Assembly: GCF_026130165.1 (NCBI RefSeq)
Contig: NZ_JAIHOM010000023.1
Location: 1-52,830, forward strand
From: Spirulina subsalsa FACHB-351
Lineage (GTDB): Bacteria; Cyanobacteriota; Cyanobacteriia; Cyanobacteriales; Spirulinaceae
Direction of reading: 5' to 3'
Length of the DNA: 52,830 nt
Shown: positions 43,134-52,728 of the stretch, one piece after another
How positions within the stretch are numbered: position 1 is the first letter of the stretch
Layout: every line of letters begins with the position of its first letter
Made by a program: the position numbers and the translations under genes
The notes under the pieces: model-generated
The model's input: the letters and a program-made list of their open reading frames with translations, nothing else
Told to the model about the DNA's origin: nothing
Databases searched by the model: none

Positions 43134-44576
43134 TTAAGATGAATAATTTCGATAGATGCTCTTATTCTGGTTGGGTCGAGAAGGAAAAATCATCCCGAAT
43201 AAATACCCGCCAACGCAGAGCAGTAAACCATAAACATTGACCCCTAAATCTAGGGCATAGCGACCGGTTCCCAAGGAAACCCAAGCTGGGAAAACTTCCA
43301 CACCAAAGGCATTTTCAACCACCCGTAACACGCCCAAACTTAAACCAATCCAAAAGGCGAGATGGAAACTTAAACGACCGGCACGGGGTAAAAAGGCCAG
43401 CAGGAAAATGGGAGCTAATCCCATGACCATTGTTCCGCTAATCGTAGTAGCCAAAATGATGGCCGGACCGACTTGATCGCCTAAGTAAATGCTTAAGAGG
43501 GGCAGGTTGCCTAAAATGGCAATAATAATCATGGCCCAACGTCCAATATAGGCTTGATTTTCTGAGGGTTGCCCTTCGGCATTGGACCAATCACGACCGG
43601 ATAGTTTAGCCACGCTGGAAAAGGTGGAATCTAAGGTAGACCCAGCGCTGGTTAACATGATGGCGTTGAAGATCAGGAGAAGGGGTAAACCAAAAAGTTG
43701 AGGGACGCTGAGGGTCGCTTGTCCGGGTAGGTCAAAGCGCAAGGCATAGAGTCCCACGACACTAAAGAGGATGATGAAGCTACCACTGAGCAATCCAGCC
43801 CAGATAAACCCTTTTAACATGGTTTTGGGGGCGGTTATAAAGGCGCGGTCTGTGAGGACGGGATCATGAAAGGGATAACTGAGGACTTGGACGAGGGCAA
43901 GGCCGCAAAAGGTCAGACCAGCATGGTGGGTTTCTGGGGGGACGCGGGGCAACCCTTGGCTGATCAGGGTGGGACTCAGAAACCCTAGAATGATCACGAG
44001 GAGAATGGCGGCTAAAATCATTTGAATGCCATCGGTGAGTAAACTACTACGCAAACCACCGAGGAGACTGTAATAGACGGTAAAAGCTGTAACACAGAGG
44101 GCGGCTAACCAGTATCCGGTGCTGCCTTCGGGGCCAAAGTAGAGGGAAAAGACTTTGGTGTTTGACCACACCTCGTTAAAAAGACGAATGGCGATCGCAC
44201 CTAAAAACAATTTCGCACAATCTCCCCCATATTTGTCCACCAAAAACTGAGGCAGGGAATGATATCCCCCCCGACAGCGCAGGAAATAAATCACAATCCC
44301 GGCCGTGACAAAACTGAGATAATAGATTCCATAGCCAATCCCCCCGCTAATGCCAAAAGCTTGGGTCAAACTGGCGGCATTTTCAATGGACTTGGCAAAA
44401 ATCCAACTAATGGCGGCGCTAAATACTAATAACCAAAGTCCGGGAGGTGTTCCTTGTTCAGACTCTCCCTGAAAAAAGGCAATGGCAGAAACCCGATGGG
44501 GGGTGGTTTTCTGCACCGTTTGATAGATGAAAAAACTGTAACCGAGTAGTAATGTCCAAGTTAAGACGACTTCCAT
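43134..44576 (-). CDS. Sodium:solute symporter family transporter
   Basis: 480 residues with 12-13 predicted membrane helices. Conserved SSS features: a first helix followed by a long loop, LVDKYGGDCAKLFLGAIAIRL, SLLGGLRSSLLTDGIQMILA (the GGLR...TD motif of the family), and SAGSTLDSTFSSVAKLSGRD with Ser/Thr residues at the second sodium site. The substrate cannot be told: candidates include urea, proline or organic acids. The gene is divergent from moaA with 69 bases between. GC and codon use are like the core genome. Confidence 0.88.
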   Translation of the reverse strand: MEVVLTWTLLLGYSFFIYQTVQKTTPHRVSAIAFFQGESEQGTPPGLWLLVFSAAISWIFAKSIENAASLTQAFGISGGIGYGIYYLSFVTAGIVIYFLRCRGGYHSLPQFLVDKYGGDCAKLFLGAIAIRLFNEVWSNTKVFSLYFGPEGSTGYWLAALCVTAFTVYYSLLGGLRSSLLTDGIQMILAAILLVIILGFLSPTLISQGLPRVPPETHHAGLTFCGLALVQVLSYPFHDPVLTDRAFITAPKTMLKGFIWAGLLSGSFIILFSVVGLYALRFDLPGQATLSVPQLFGLPLLLIFNAIMLTSAGSTLDSTFSSVAKLSGRDWSNAEGQPSENQAYIGRWAMIIIAILGNLPLLSIYLGDQVGPAIILATTISGTMVMGLAPIFLLAFLPRAGRLSFHLAFWIGLSLGVLRVVENAFGVEVFPAWVSLGTGRYALDLGVNVYGLLLCVGGYLFGMIFPSRPNQNKSIYRNYSS

Positions 44577-44645
44577 GTTGACTGCTGATGTTAAACCAAT
44601 TAACTGTACTGAGGAATCCTGAATTTTTACTGAAAATTAGCTCGA

Positions 44646-45635
44646 ATGAATCCGATTGATTATCTACGCATTAGCTTAATTGACCGTTGTAATTTTCGGT
44701 GTCAATACTGTATGCCGGAAGGGGCAGAGTTAGATTATATTCTCCAGCAGGATCTGCTCACAACGGAGGAAATTTTAGCGTTGTTACAAGGGGTGTTTAT
44801 TCCGGTGGGATTTCGCAAATTTCGCCTGACGGGGGGGGAACCGTTGCTGCGACCGGGGGTGGTGGATTTAGTGGAGGCGATCGCAAATTTGCCGGAAACC
44901 GAGGATCTCGCCCTCACCACCAACGGTTTCCTCTTACCGGAAATGGCCCAAGACCTCTATAATGCCGGGCTAAGACGGCTGAATATTAGCCTAGATTCCC
45001 TGAATTCGGCTAATTTTGACAAAATCATCGGCAACGGGGGCAAAAGTCGCTGGAAACGGGTCTGGGCGGGCATACAGAAAGCCTATGAGGTGGGGTTCAG
45101 CCCCTTAAAGCTTAATGTGGTGGTGATTCCGGGGGTGAATGAGGGGGAGGTGTTGGATTTAGCGGCCTTAAGTTGCGATCGCCCTTGGCATATCCGGTTT
45201 ATTGAATTTATGCCCATTGGCAATCCAGAATTATTCGGCGAACGCGCTTGGATTCCCTCAGAAGAGTTACGGCAACAAATTCGCGCTCAATGGGGGCTAG
45301 AAGCCAGTCAAGTACAGGGAAATGGTCCAGCCGATGTGTTCCGCATTCCGGGCGCACAGGGGACTGTGGGGTTTATTAGTCAGATGTCTGAGTGTTTTTG
45401 CGATCGCTGTAATCGAATGCGCTTATCCGCCGATGGTTGGTTACGCCCTTGTTTATTAAATGAAACCGGACAATTAAACTTAAAATCAGCCCTACGGGAA
45501 GGGGTAAGTTGGAGTATTTTACAGCAACAAGTACAGGACTTAATTCTACTTAAGCCCGAGATTAACTTTAAATTGCGCGATTCAGGAACCGAAGATGGGA
45601 GTTATCACCGCACCATGTCCCAAATTGGGGGATAA
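44646..45635 (+). CDS. moaA: GTP 3',8-cyclase (molybdenum cofactor)
   Basis: A radical-SAM enzyme that starts molybdopterin synthesis from GTP. The 329-residue protein has the N-terminal cluster motif [14 protein letters not shown] (Cys-x3-Cys-x2-Cys), [16 protein letters not shown], and the second cluster in [21 protein letters not shown]. The C-terminus ends [11 protein letters not shown] with the two glycines required for activity in the family. Only the core domain is present, with no fusion. No other moa gene is adjacent. The start ATG is that of [16 protein letters not shown]; some homologues have about ten more residues upstream. Confidence 0.96.
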   Translation: MNPIDYLRISLIDRCNFRCQYCMPEGAELDYILQQDLLTTEEILALLQGVFIPVGFRKFRLTGGEPLLRPGVVDLVEAIANLPETEDLALTTNGFLLPEMAQDLYNAGLRRLNISLDSLNSANFDKIIGNGGKSRWKRVWAGIQKAYEVGFSPLKLNVVVIPGVNEGEVLDLAALSCDRPWHIRFIEFMPIGNPELFGERAWIPSEELRQQIRAQWGLEASQVQGNGPADVFRIPGAQGTVGFISQMSECFCDRCNRMRLSADGWLRPCLLNETGQLNLKSALREGVSWSILQQQVQDLILLKPEINFKLRDSGTEDGSYHRTMSQIGG

Positions 45636-45697
45636 TCCGGCTCATCCCTGCCAGCGAGAAAGGGGAATTCCGCAACACCTTTGTTAAAGCAACTTTG

Positions 45698-46030
45698 TTA
45701 AAGCAACTTCGCCGTGCGTCGAAGTCGGCCCGTTTTAGCGATCGCCGTGCGCTCATCCAATTGAATCGGATATCCCCCCTCAATCAAAGCGTGGAGTTTT
45801 TGGGAAATCGTTTGGGGATTCTGACCCAACTGAATAGCCAATTCCTCATAGGTTGTTTCCCCCGTAATTTCTAGCGCATCAATCAGTTGTAACGCATTTT
45901 GGGCGACAGAACCCAACAGAGGAAATAACTCCTCTTGGGTCTTTTTAGGCAGACTACGAAACTCCATTAAACGGGGGGTAATGTCAACTAACGTCTTGCG
46001 GGTTTTCTTATTCATTTCCCCTGACTCCAT
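45698..46030 (-). CDS. Winged-helix DNA-binding protein
   Basis: About 110 residues. The centre LIDALEITGETTYEELAIQL plus GQNPQTISQKLHALIEGGYP is a helix-turn-helix with the typical wing (IQLDERTAIAKTGRLRR). The N-terminus is basic (NKKTRKTLVDITPRLMEFRS). GTG 46036 and ATGs at 46030 and 46015 are possible starts. Domain layout suggests a small transcription factor, MarR- or ArsR-like in fold, with no visible ligand-binding Cys cluster. It is upstream-isolated between moaA (convergent) and the PBP gene. Confidence 0.65.
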   Translation of the reverse strand: MESGEMNKKTRKTLVDITPRLMEFRSLPKKTQEELFPLLGSVAQNALQLIDALEITGETTYEELAIQLGQNPQTISQKLHALIEGGYPIQLDERTAIAKTGRLRRTAKLL

Positions 46031-46144
46031 AATCACTGATCAACTGTGAACACTCTGCCTTTGACGCTGTTTCCTGTGGACAGGCTACGCCAAAGCGTTC
46101 ATTCCTAGGATGCGCGGCGGTTTTGCTCCATGTCCAATTCCCCA

Positions 46145-47980
46145 TCACTGACTCGGAGGAATCCCTTCAATCGCAATTAACGCCTCACTCACCGCCCGCA
46201 CCACCGGACCAGCCACCGTAGACCCAAAAGCATTATCTCCCTTGGGTTCATCCAACACCGCCAAAACAACATATTTGGGGTCTTCTACAGGTAAAGCAGC
46301 AATAAAACTCACAATCTTGAGATCACTATAATAGCCCCCCGCCGGACTCGCCTTCTGAGCCGTCCCCGATTTACCCCCAAGGCGATAATTGGGGATTTTC
46401 ACCGTCGCCCCGGCAGAGGAATTAATTGTATCCTCCATCTTGCGCATCACAATGTTTGTCGTTTCCTCCGAGAAAATGCGCTCCGGTTTGGGGAGAGGAA
46501 GGCGTTTCATTACATTCCCTTCCCCATCAATCATGGCATTCACAACATGGGGCGTGACCAACTTCCCGCCATTGGCTAAAGCCGCATGGAGTTGTACTAA
46601 CTTCAGGGGCGTGAGAGAAAAACCTTGACCGAAAGAGCTAGTGGCCGCCTCCACCGGAGAAGCAAAAAACTGTTGGGGACTTTTGAGTTGTCCGGCCGAT
46701 TCCCCCGGTAACTCAATGCCCATGCGTTGGTTCATTTTTAGATTTTGCAGTGCCTCGTAATAATCCTGAACCCGCATTTTACGAACCAAGTTAACCATCG
46801 CTACATTGCTCGAATAAATCAGGGTTTCACTTAAATTAAGTCGTCCGCGGCCTCCCCGTCGTTCAAAATCATGGTTACGGATTTCCCAGCGTTCAATCTG
46901 AACGCGACCTGGATCCGCCAGAATGGTATTTTCGTTAATTACGCCTTTGTCGAGGGCGATCGCAATATTAATCGGTTTAAACGTCGATCCCGGTTCATAC
47001 AAGTCCGTAATCGTCCAATTTTTAAACAAATTGATGTTATACCTTGAATATTCATTGGGATCAAACGTCGGTTCAGTAACCAACGCCAAAATCGAGCCAT
47101 CCCGAACATCCATCACAATCACCGCCCCCCGCTTCGCCTGATAGTTCGTCACCTGTTGTTTCAAGATGGAACGAGCCACCCGTTGCAAACGCATATCCAG
47201 AGTCAACTGCAACCGTTGATCATCAAAATTCATAAACCCTTCCGGGATATGATCTGGCATCAGCGCCCCATTTCCCGCCCGATTCAGTCGCAGCGTGCGC
47301 ACATTGCGCTCCAACAAATCCTGCTGGGTAAATTCCAGCCCCGACTGCCCCTTATGGTCAACATCCACATAGCCCACAATCTCCGCCGCTAACTCCTGCT
47401 GGGGGTACAAACGGGAATATTGACGAATTAACTCTAAACCATCCAACCCCAAGGCCGCCACTTGATCCGCCCGTTCTTCCGGCAAACGATGGGCAATGGG
47501 AATCCCACTCGCTCGCCGTTGGAACGCCTCCAACAACCGTTCTGGATTCCGTTCCAAAATGGGGGCCAACCGAGTCGCTATTTCCTCGGGCGGAATTTTG
47601 AACAGCTTAGGATGGGCAAATAACTTATACACTAAACGGTCTGTGGCTAAGACATTCCCATGACGGTCTACAATTGGTCGTCGCGGCACATAGGGGCGCA
47701 TATAGACCATCTGTTGCTGCTGGGCCTTCTCCATAAACTCATCGCCCTGCACAATCTGCAACTGGTAGAGATGAAACGCCAAGGCCGCACTCCCCGCTAA
47801 TAATGCACCCCACACCAGTAACAAACGACTCCAAAGCAAACGGCCTGTTTTACGATTCCGACCCACCCAGCCCCCTTTCCGTTGTTTCTTCGGAGTCGGG
47901 GATTGTGGAGGAACAGTCGAGGCATGAGGACGAGAAGATGAGGTTTTCGGACGTAAAACAGTGACTTTGGATCCGGCCAT
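46145..47980 (-). CDS. ftsI: Division-type penicillin-binding protein (FtsI/PBP2 class B)
   Basis: A transpeptidase that crosslinks septal peptidoglycan. 611 residues: a basic, Pro-rich cytosolic N-terminus of about 50 residues, one membrane helix (LLLVWGALLAGSAALAFHLY), a dimerisation domain starting RPIVDRHGNVLATDRLVYKL, and a transpeptidase domain with the active-site Ser in EPGSTFKPIN, SSN in IYSSNVAMVN and KSGTAQKA. No PASTA domains. The gene follows, by two bases, a one-helix protein in the position of ftsL, so the pair is translated together. Length is normal for cyanobacterial FtsI. Confidence 0.94.
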   Translation of the reverse strand: MAGSKVTVLRPKTSSSRPHASTVPPQSPTPKKQRKGGWVGRNRKTGRLLWSRLLLVWGALLAGSAALAFHLYQLQIVQGDEFMEKAQQQQMVYMRPYVPRRPIVDRHGNVLATDRLVYKLFAHPKLFKIPPEEIATRLAPILERNPERLLEAFQRRASGIPIAHRLPEERADQVAALGLDGLELIRQYSRLYPQQELAAEIVGYVDVDHKGQSGLEFTQQDLLERNVRTLRLNRAGNGALMPDHIPEGFMNFDDQRLQLTLDMRLQRVARSILKQQVTNYQAKRGAVIVMDVRDGSILALVTEPTFDPNEYSRYNINLFKNWTITDLYEPGSTFKPINIAIALDKGVINENTILADPGRVQIERWEIRNHDFERRGGRGRLNLSETLIYSSNVAMVNLVRKMRVQDYYEALQNLKMNQRMGIELPGESAGQLKSPQQFFASPVEAATSSFGQGFSLTPLKLVQLHAALANGGKLVTPHVVNAMIDGEGNVMKRLPLPKPERIFSEETTNIVMRKMEDTINSSAGATVKIPNYRLGGKSGTAQKASPAGGYYSDLKIVSFIAALPVEDPKYVVLAVLDEPKGDNAFGSTVAGPVVRAVSEALIAIEGIPPSQ

Positions 47981-47982
47981 TA

Positions 47983-48669
47983 CTAATATCCCAGAGGGGT
48001 TACAAAAGTGGTTTCATGATCCCTTGTGGTGGGAGCAGGTTCAGAGGTGAAAGGACTCTCCATCGACCGTTGTAGGAAGATGGTATTATCCGGACTCGGG
48101 GCAACCATACCCGTTTCAGGACGGTTGGCCTGTTGAGCGAGTTGGTTTTTGAGCAGTTCATCGGCCACAGTTAGATTGCGTTGAGCGCGTTGGAGGTTTT
48201 CTAGTCTACGGTAATCTTGACTCCACTGTTGCTGAATATACACGGTGGAGGAGTAGACAATCAAAACCGCCGTAATGAGGCAAAAGGTCACAATAGAAGA
48301 CCCATGTTGAATACCCAGTAATACCCGTAACCAGATGGGCAGTTTCGGACGGGGGGCAACAGGTCTTAGGGGCGTAGGACGGGGCATTTCCCGCCGTTGT
48401 GACCCCGGATGAGGAGGTTGGGAACGGTTGGGGGTGGGATAGGATTGGAGGGGGGAGGGATTGGGCCGGGGAACAGGTCGCTTGGGGAATTGAGCGACAT
48501 TGTTGGGGGGTGGGGGAGTGGGAGATCCTTTCCAAGCGGGATGACGAGCAACCTTGCTGCCCCCGTTGCGGGGAGGAGCAGGAGGGTTCGATCCTTTACG
48601 AGTTTTGGTGGATCGGGCTGTTCGCGTAGCGTCTCGAAGAGAACGAATGGGACGGGGAGAAGCTGTCAT
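47983..48669 (-). CDS. FtsL-like single-helix protein with Pro/Arg-rich N-terminus
   Basis: 228 residues. The first 110 are disordered, rich in Pro, Arg and Ser (KVARHPAWKGSPTPPPPNNV). One membrane helix lies at about 122-142 (SSIVTFCLITAVLIVYSSTV), followed by a short coiled coil (RRLENLQRAQRNLTVADELL) and a Ser/Thr-rich tail. Size, topology and location directly upstream of ftsI match the bacterial FtsL position, although sequence similarity in this family is always low. I infer a divisome component that recruits FtsI. High Pro content inflates codon bias. Confidence 0.7.
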   Translation of the reverse strand: MTASPRPIRSLRDATRTARSTKTRKGSNPPAPPRNGGSKVARHPAWKGSPTPPPPNNVAQFPKRPVPRPNPSPLQSYPTPNRSQPPHPGSQRREMPRPTPLRPVAPRPKLPIWLRVLLGIQHGSSIVTFCLITAVLIVYSSTVYIQQQWSQDYRRLENLQRAQRNLTVADELLKNQLAQQANRPETGMVAPSPDNTIFLQRSMESPFTSEPAPTTRDHETTFVTPLGY

Positions 48670-48715
48670 AATACCACTTTAGAAAATCTGTTGAAGTTTT
48701 ATCTTACTCATTACC

Positions 48716-49387
48716 ATGCTCCTGCTCCAGTTTAGTACGTCTCATTATTGTCGCAAAGTCCGTTTAGCTTTGGGGTATAAAAAAATTTCTTTTGCCGTGG
48801 AAAATTTGACTCCGGGAGCCCATTTACTACGGGTTAAGCCTTTGACGGGACTGAATACGGTTCCGGTGTTATTGCCCCAACAAGCGGGAGAACCCGAGGC
48901 GATCGCAGACTCCACCGCTATTTTTCATTATCTAGAGCAAATTTGTCCAGAACCCTCTTGGCAATGTGGCGAGTCTCATACCCTACAAACTCAGGTGAAT
49001 TTACTAGAAGACTGGCTTGATGAAAGCATTGGCACCGCCACCCGTTTCGTTTACTATCACTTCCGGGCCGGAGCCGGGAAAAGCATTGATCCCTCCCTCG
49101 CCAGTCAGATGGTGATTCAGGTCGTGCGCTGGCAATATGGCATCACCGAAACCGCCGTGAAACAGGCTCAATGCCGTTTAGAACAAGCCATGGTGATTTT
49201 AGGCCACTGGCAAGATCAGCCTTATCTCGTGGGAAATCAATTAACCCTAGCCGATTTAACCGCCGCCGCCCTCTTAAGTCCCTTAGCCTTAATTCCAGAA
49301 TATCGTCAGTCCTACCCTTGGTTATTTCACCGCATTGGGGAGATTCATCACCAATGCGGCGAACCCCTACCCCCCGGGCTATCTTGA
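48716..49387 (+). CDS. Glutathione S-transferase family protein
   Basis: 223 residues. The thioredoxin-like N-terminal domain (LLLQFSTSHYCRKVRLALGY, then NTVPVLL with the cis-Pro, and AIADSTAIFHYLEQ, the glutathione-binding Ser region) precedes an all-helical C-terminal domain with the folding motif LVGNQLTLADLTAAALLSPL. The Ser or Cys near position 9-12 would be the thiol-site residue. Substrate unknown; detoxification or maleylacetoacetate-isomerase-like roles are possible. Divergent from the FtsL-like gene with 46 bases between. Confidence 0.9.
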   Translation: MLLLQFSTSHYCRKVRLALGYKKISFAVENLTPGAHLLRVKPLTGLNTVPVLLPQQAGEPEAIADSTAIFHYLEQICPEPSWQCGESHTLQTQVNLLEDWLDESIGTATRFVYYHFRAGAGKSIDPSLASQMVIQVVRWQYGITETAVKQAQCRLEQAMVILGHWQDQPYLVGNQLTLADLTAAALLSPLALIPEYRQSYPWLFHRIGEIHHQCGEPLPPGLS

Positions 49388-49665
49388 AATGTCACTCATA
49401 GGACTCCCGTTAGAAGCTTGGCCCAGTCAAGAATCTGTGAAGCAGGAAATCTTAAACGCGAGTTTAAGATTCCCCCGTTAGCGAAGCAATTAACGGCGGG
49501 AGTATGTCAAAATAGCGTCAGCATTAGAACATTTAGGGCTTGCTCTGCTTCCATCTAGCATCCGGTTCTTTTCAGCCCGCCCTAACTCAAAAATCTCCGT
49601 CCCTTGAGAGCGGAAATTGTCCATTAATTTTTCTAGTATTGATTTTTGTAGCCAGGAGAAACACA
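49388..49665. repeat. Spacer with IS-end-like hairpins and a short MITE
   Basis: It holds a perfect stem ATCTTAAAC/GTTTAAGAT (49449-49470), a second pair CCCCCGTTA/TAACGGCGGG (49472-49500) followed by AGTATGTCAAAATAGCGTCA like IS200/IS605 left ends elsewhere, and a 51-bp MITE derivative (49534-49584, TAGGGCTTGC...CAGCCCGCCCTA). No gene. The 3' part must hold the promoter of the following coiled-coil protein. Confidence 0.55.
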
Positions 49666-51015
49666 ATGGCCCGTATTACCGATCGTGCCTACCATATCCT
49701 GCTTAAAGAAGCCGAAAAATGCGCTTCTTTAGCCCCCCTCGATGCTCAGGTAGAACTCCGTATTGTTCGCAAACGCCTTGACAAACTTCGCAACGGATCC
49801 GGTCGATTGGTCTCGGAAGCCGAAATAGCAGCCACGGTCAAAGATATGTTTCCCGACTTTAGCGATGAAGTCATTGCCGAGGCCGCTAAGACCCATCAAT
49901 CCCCCACGACGGCCTTAGATGGGCTAAAATTCCCCATTCTTTTCATTCTCAGCCTACTAGGAATCATCTGGGTTGTGAATCTCCCCTTTCCCCCCATTCG
50001 TCGCCCCATTGCGAAAGCAGCCCCCCTTCTCCTGTTGCCGAGTTTCATCAGCATGGACTCCAACTATCGCCAAGCTGTCTCGAAAGTGGAACAGGCTGAT
50101 CAACTGGTTAATCGTTCCACCAGCAAGGAGGATTTCCAATTAGGAGCGCGTAAGGTGACTGAAGCCAAAAGACACCTTAACGCTCTTCCCGTCTGGTTTT
50201 TAGGCTATGAACCCGTTACCTATTGTAATTGGTTCGGCTGTACTTGGCGTTTTACCTTTGATGAGTTTGAGCAAGCCCGGAAAAGTGTGGGGCGCATGGA
50301 GGCGAAGGTTTTTCAGGAAACCAATGCCCTGCAACAACTCGAACAGGCGGAGCAAGCGATTCAAGAGTCGAAACTTGACTATCAAAAAGCGGCTAATCCA
50401 ACTGAACAACAAAACGCGGTGCTGTCGTGGCGGGCGGCCATTGATCAGTTAACGCAACTGCCTCCGGACACTTTAGCTGGGCGGAATGCTCAACAAAAAC
50501 TCCACGCCTACCAACGGGATTTGCAGGAAGTGGCGGGGAGTCTAACCAGTAATGAGCGCTCCAGTACCTTGGTGACAGTGGCGAAACAGTTTGCGTGGCA
50601 CGCCGCCCAGAGTAGTCAGAATCCGCCCCATCCGGCTAGTAAATGGCAACAGATTGAGCAATCGTGGGAACGAGCGATTGAGGAGTTGCAGAAGGTTCCA
50701 CCAGAGGAAAGTCAGGGCTATTTACAGGCTCAGACTTTGATTGCCCAATATACCCAGAATCTGGGTGAAATTCGCTTGCGTCGAGAGGCCGAGGAACAGG
50801 CTAACGCGGCCTTAACCAAGGCTCAGGAGGGCATAGAACGGGTTATTGCGGGGATTCCGGCCAATCCTGAACATATGGACCGGAGTCTTGTGGCGGCACA
50901 GTTGCAGGGGATCTTGAATGAGTTGGATCGGGTTCAGGCGGGTACGACATCTCATGAGAAGGCCAAGGAATTGGAGAAATTTGCTCGCGATCGCCTGAAT
51001 CAACTCCAACCTTAA
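49666..51015 (+). CDS. Coiled-coil protein with a membrane helix
   Basis: 449 residues from the ATG at 49666; GCCAGGAG seven bases upstream fixes this start, although the frame is open to 49540. The first 85 residues are helical and charged (KCASLAPLDAQVELRIVRKR). One hydrophobic segment (FPILFILSLLGIIWVVNLPF) lies near 90-110. From there to the end are heptad-rich coiled coils (EQAEQAIQESKLDYQKAANP) with a loop containing the Cys/Trp-rich YCNWFGCTWRF. No enzymatic motif seen. Likely a membrane-attached structural or scaffold protein. The family is not recognised. Confidence 0.75.
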   Translation: MARITDRAYHILLKEAEKCASLAPLDAQVELRIVRKRLDKLRNGSGRLVSEAEIAATVKDMFPDFSDEVIAEAAKTHQSPTTALDGLKFPILFILSLLGIIWVVNLPFPPIRRPIAKAAPLLLLPSFISMDSNYRQAVSKVEQADQLVNRSTSKEDFQLGARKVTEAKRHLNALPVWFLGYEPVTYCNWFGCTWRFTFDEFEQARKSVGRMEAKVFQETNALQQLEQAEQAIQESKLDYQKAANPTEQQNAVLSWRAAIDQLTQLPPDTLAGRNAQQKLHAYQRDLQEVAGSLTSNERSSTLVTVAKQFAWHAAQSSQNPPHPASKWQQIEQSWERAIEELQKVPPEESQGYLQAQTLIAQYTQNLGEIRLRREAEEQANAALTKAQEGIERVIAGIPANPEHMDRSLVAAQLQGILNELDRVQAGTTSHEKAKELEKFARDRLNQLQP

Positions 51016-51108
51016 TTAAGGCTTCCCGAGTGCGTATCTAATCCCGAGAGCAGGGGAGTAGGGAAGAGGGGGAACAATTACCTATTCCCTATTCCCTATT
51101 ACCCAACT

Positions 51109-51140
51109 TTGACAAGTTAAGCTTGTGTGCCTTTTGTCAA
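51109..51140. repeat. Short TTGACA...TGTCAA repeat at a stop codon
   Basis: The plus strand reads TTGACAAGTTAAGCTTGTG ... CTTTTGTCAA. On the minus strand its start, CTTGACAAAAGG, supplies the TGA stop of the chimeric ORF 51137-52267. It is nearly identical to the copy at 11,682-11,714. The TATTCCCTATTCCC tract precedes it, as at the other copies. Confidence 0.65.
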
Positions 51141-52267
51141 GTAGAGGCAGCAACGTTTTTTGTACTTTCAAACTCTTTCAAGATTAATAAATCGGCATCT
51201 CCTGTAATTATAAATTCTGCTTGACTATCTTTGGCTAATGCCAATACACTTTGACGTTGGCGATACTCCTGTTTAGATAACTGTCGCCCCCCCGGTTGAT
51301 TGTGCAGCGACTCGAACCCCTGCCGCACCTCTTGACGAAATTCCGTCACTTCTTGGCGCAACTCCTCTAGGCGTTCCTCTAGGCTTTGTAGCAATTCGGT
51401 GATGGTGGTTTCCATCACCCCCAACTGGTGACACACTTCCGCAAAACCCGAATCAATCCTGCGGGAAATATCGTTAAAAAATGCCTGCTGCTGGGCAACC
51501 GTTCCCCGTAACTGGGTTTCTAATTCCTGGAACTGTTGCAGAATTTGACTGAACTCCTCAGCCTTCATCCCCCCTTGACTGGCTTGCAGTTGACTCAGTT
51601 GTGCCTGCATTCGGGTGAGTAACTGCAAGGTTAACCCGGCAAAGGCTTTCCCATCATTGGCAAAGTCTTCCTTAAGGGTTTCTCGCAAGGCTTTGGGGAA
51701 GGTGGTATGCAGTAATTCGGCGACTTTTTGACGCACCTCTGGGGGAATGGGAAACCCACCCCCTTTACAGGCTTTCATATTGAGGCGGATGAAAATATTC
51801 CCCCATTCTGTAGCAGTGAGGTTGCCTTGTTGGGTGAGTTGGAATTCTTCCGGGGTGAGAAATTGGTCGAGTTTGGCTTCTCGCAGTTCGGGGTAACGTT
51901 GCTGGGTGAGTTCCTGTTGGGCGATGTGCAGCCAGTTATCCTTGGCTTGGGCAGCAATTTTTTCTAAATATTGGCGGGTTTTGCCTTGCTGTTGTTTGGC
52001 GGCGAGGGTGATGACGGCAGCTATGGCTTTTCCCACCGCCTTGGTTAAGTCATGATTTTCTAGGGAGACTTCCCCCTCTCTTCCATCGAGTAACGCATCA
52101 ATGACATTGGCAGTATTGCCCGCAGCCACACTCCCTAGGGCAGTTGCCAAGACTGTCCCCCAAACAATCCCTTCTCCGGCGAGTAAGGGGGGAAATGCCA
52201 CGCCACCCAAGACGCAGCTACCACCGACGATTAATTTTACGAGCGATCGCCTTCCATCCATAGTCAT
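51137..52267 (-). CDS. Chimeric protein: NTPase-associated N-terminus joined to a PIN fragment
   Basis: 376 residues. The first 60 have a hydrophobic pair of segments (LIVGGSCVLGGVAFPPLLAG; GTVLATALGSVAAGNTANVI). Residues 60-310 are helical, with coiled coils (ISRRIDSGFAEVCHQLGVME, LEERLEELRQEVTEFRQEVR), as in the N-terminal regions of large cyanobacterial NACHT/TPR proteins. The last 45 (KQEYRQRQSVLALAKDSQAE then FIITGDADLLILKEF) match the C-terminal part of a PIN toxin with its Asp pair. No NTPase domain follows. I infer that a deletion joined two genes; the product may still be expressed. The stop lies in a dispersed repeat. Confidence 0.6.
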   Translation of the reverse strand: MTMDGRRSLVKLIVGGSCVLGGVAFPPLLAGEGIVWGTVLATALGSVAAGNTANVIDALLDGREGEVSLENHDLTKAVGKAIAAVITLAAKQQQGKTRQYLEKIAAQAKDNWLHIAQQELTQQRYPELREAKLDQFLTPEEFQLTQQGNLTATEWGNIFIRLNMKACKGGGFPIPPEVRQKVAELLHTTFPKALRETLKEDFANDGKAFAGLTLQLLTRMQAQLSQLQASQGGMKAEEFSQILQQFQELETQLRGTVAQQQAFFNDISRRIDSGFAEVCHQLGVMETTITELLQSLEERLEELRQEVTEFRQEVRQGFESLHNQPGGRQLSKQEYRQRQSVLALAKDSQAEFIITGDADLLILKEFESTKNVAAST

Positions 52268-52728
52268 CTCCTCAACCCTGTGATGATTCTAAGGGAATTT
52301 TGATCATTGATGATTCTGGCGCACTCGCGTTGAACGTAGCTGGAGTCAGGATAAAAATTCCAGTTGCTCAGGCCCCTTTACTCCCTCTGGAACTGGAGCA
52401 AACCTCAACCCGTGATCGACGGTAATGATCCGGATTCCGGTCAACCTAAGCTGGTGGAGGCAACCCCTAGCGATCGCCTTGCCCCTATCCTCTCCCTCAC
52501 ACAACTCCGGCTGTTTTTAGCAGAGGGACGAGGTAATGCCTTATGCTGAATCAGGAGAGGGTGGCGATCGGCCCCGAGCCATTCCTCCGGTATGTTGAGT
52601 TAAACTCTGATCTCCTTTTGACCGAAAATAATGGGATACAAGCCCCGTCCTTCAGGACGGCTTTTTATTACCCATTTTTCAATTCCATGTTATTATAATA
52701 TTCGATATCCATTAACTCAGTATCATCC
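52268..52728. other. Spacer with an IS200/IS605-like left-end hairpin
   Basis: No convincing gene; a short plus-strand frame at 52,364-52,549 has a plausible but unrecognised C-terminus (SDRLAPILSLTQLRLFLAEG) and may be a gene remnant. At 52,641-52,666, CCGTCC-TTCA-GGACGG followed by CTTTTTATT is a strong hairpin with a T-run, like IS200/IS605 left ends or a terminator. It precedes the tnpB start. Confidence 0.5.

Noticed and set aside
43046-43240. 64-codon plus-strand frame before the symporter end
   Set aside because: It overlaps the symporter 3' end and the better 46-codon minus-strand frame, with no recognisable features.
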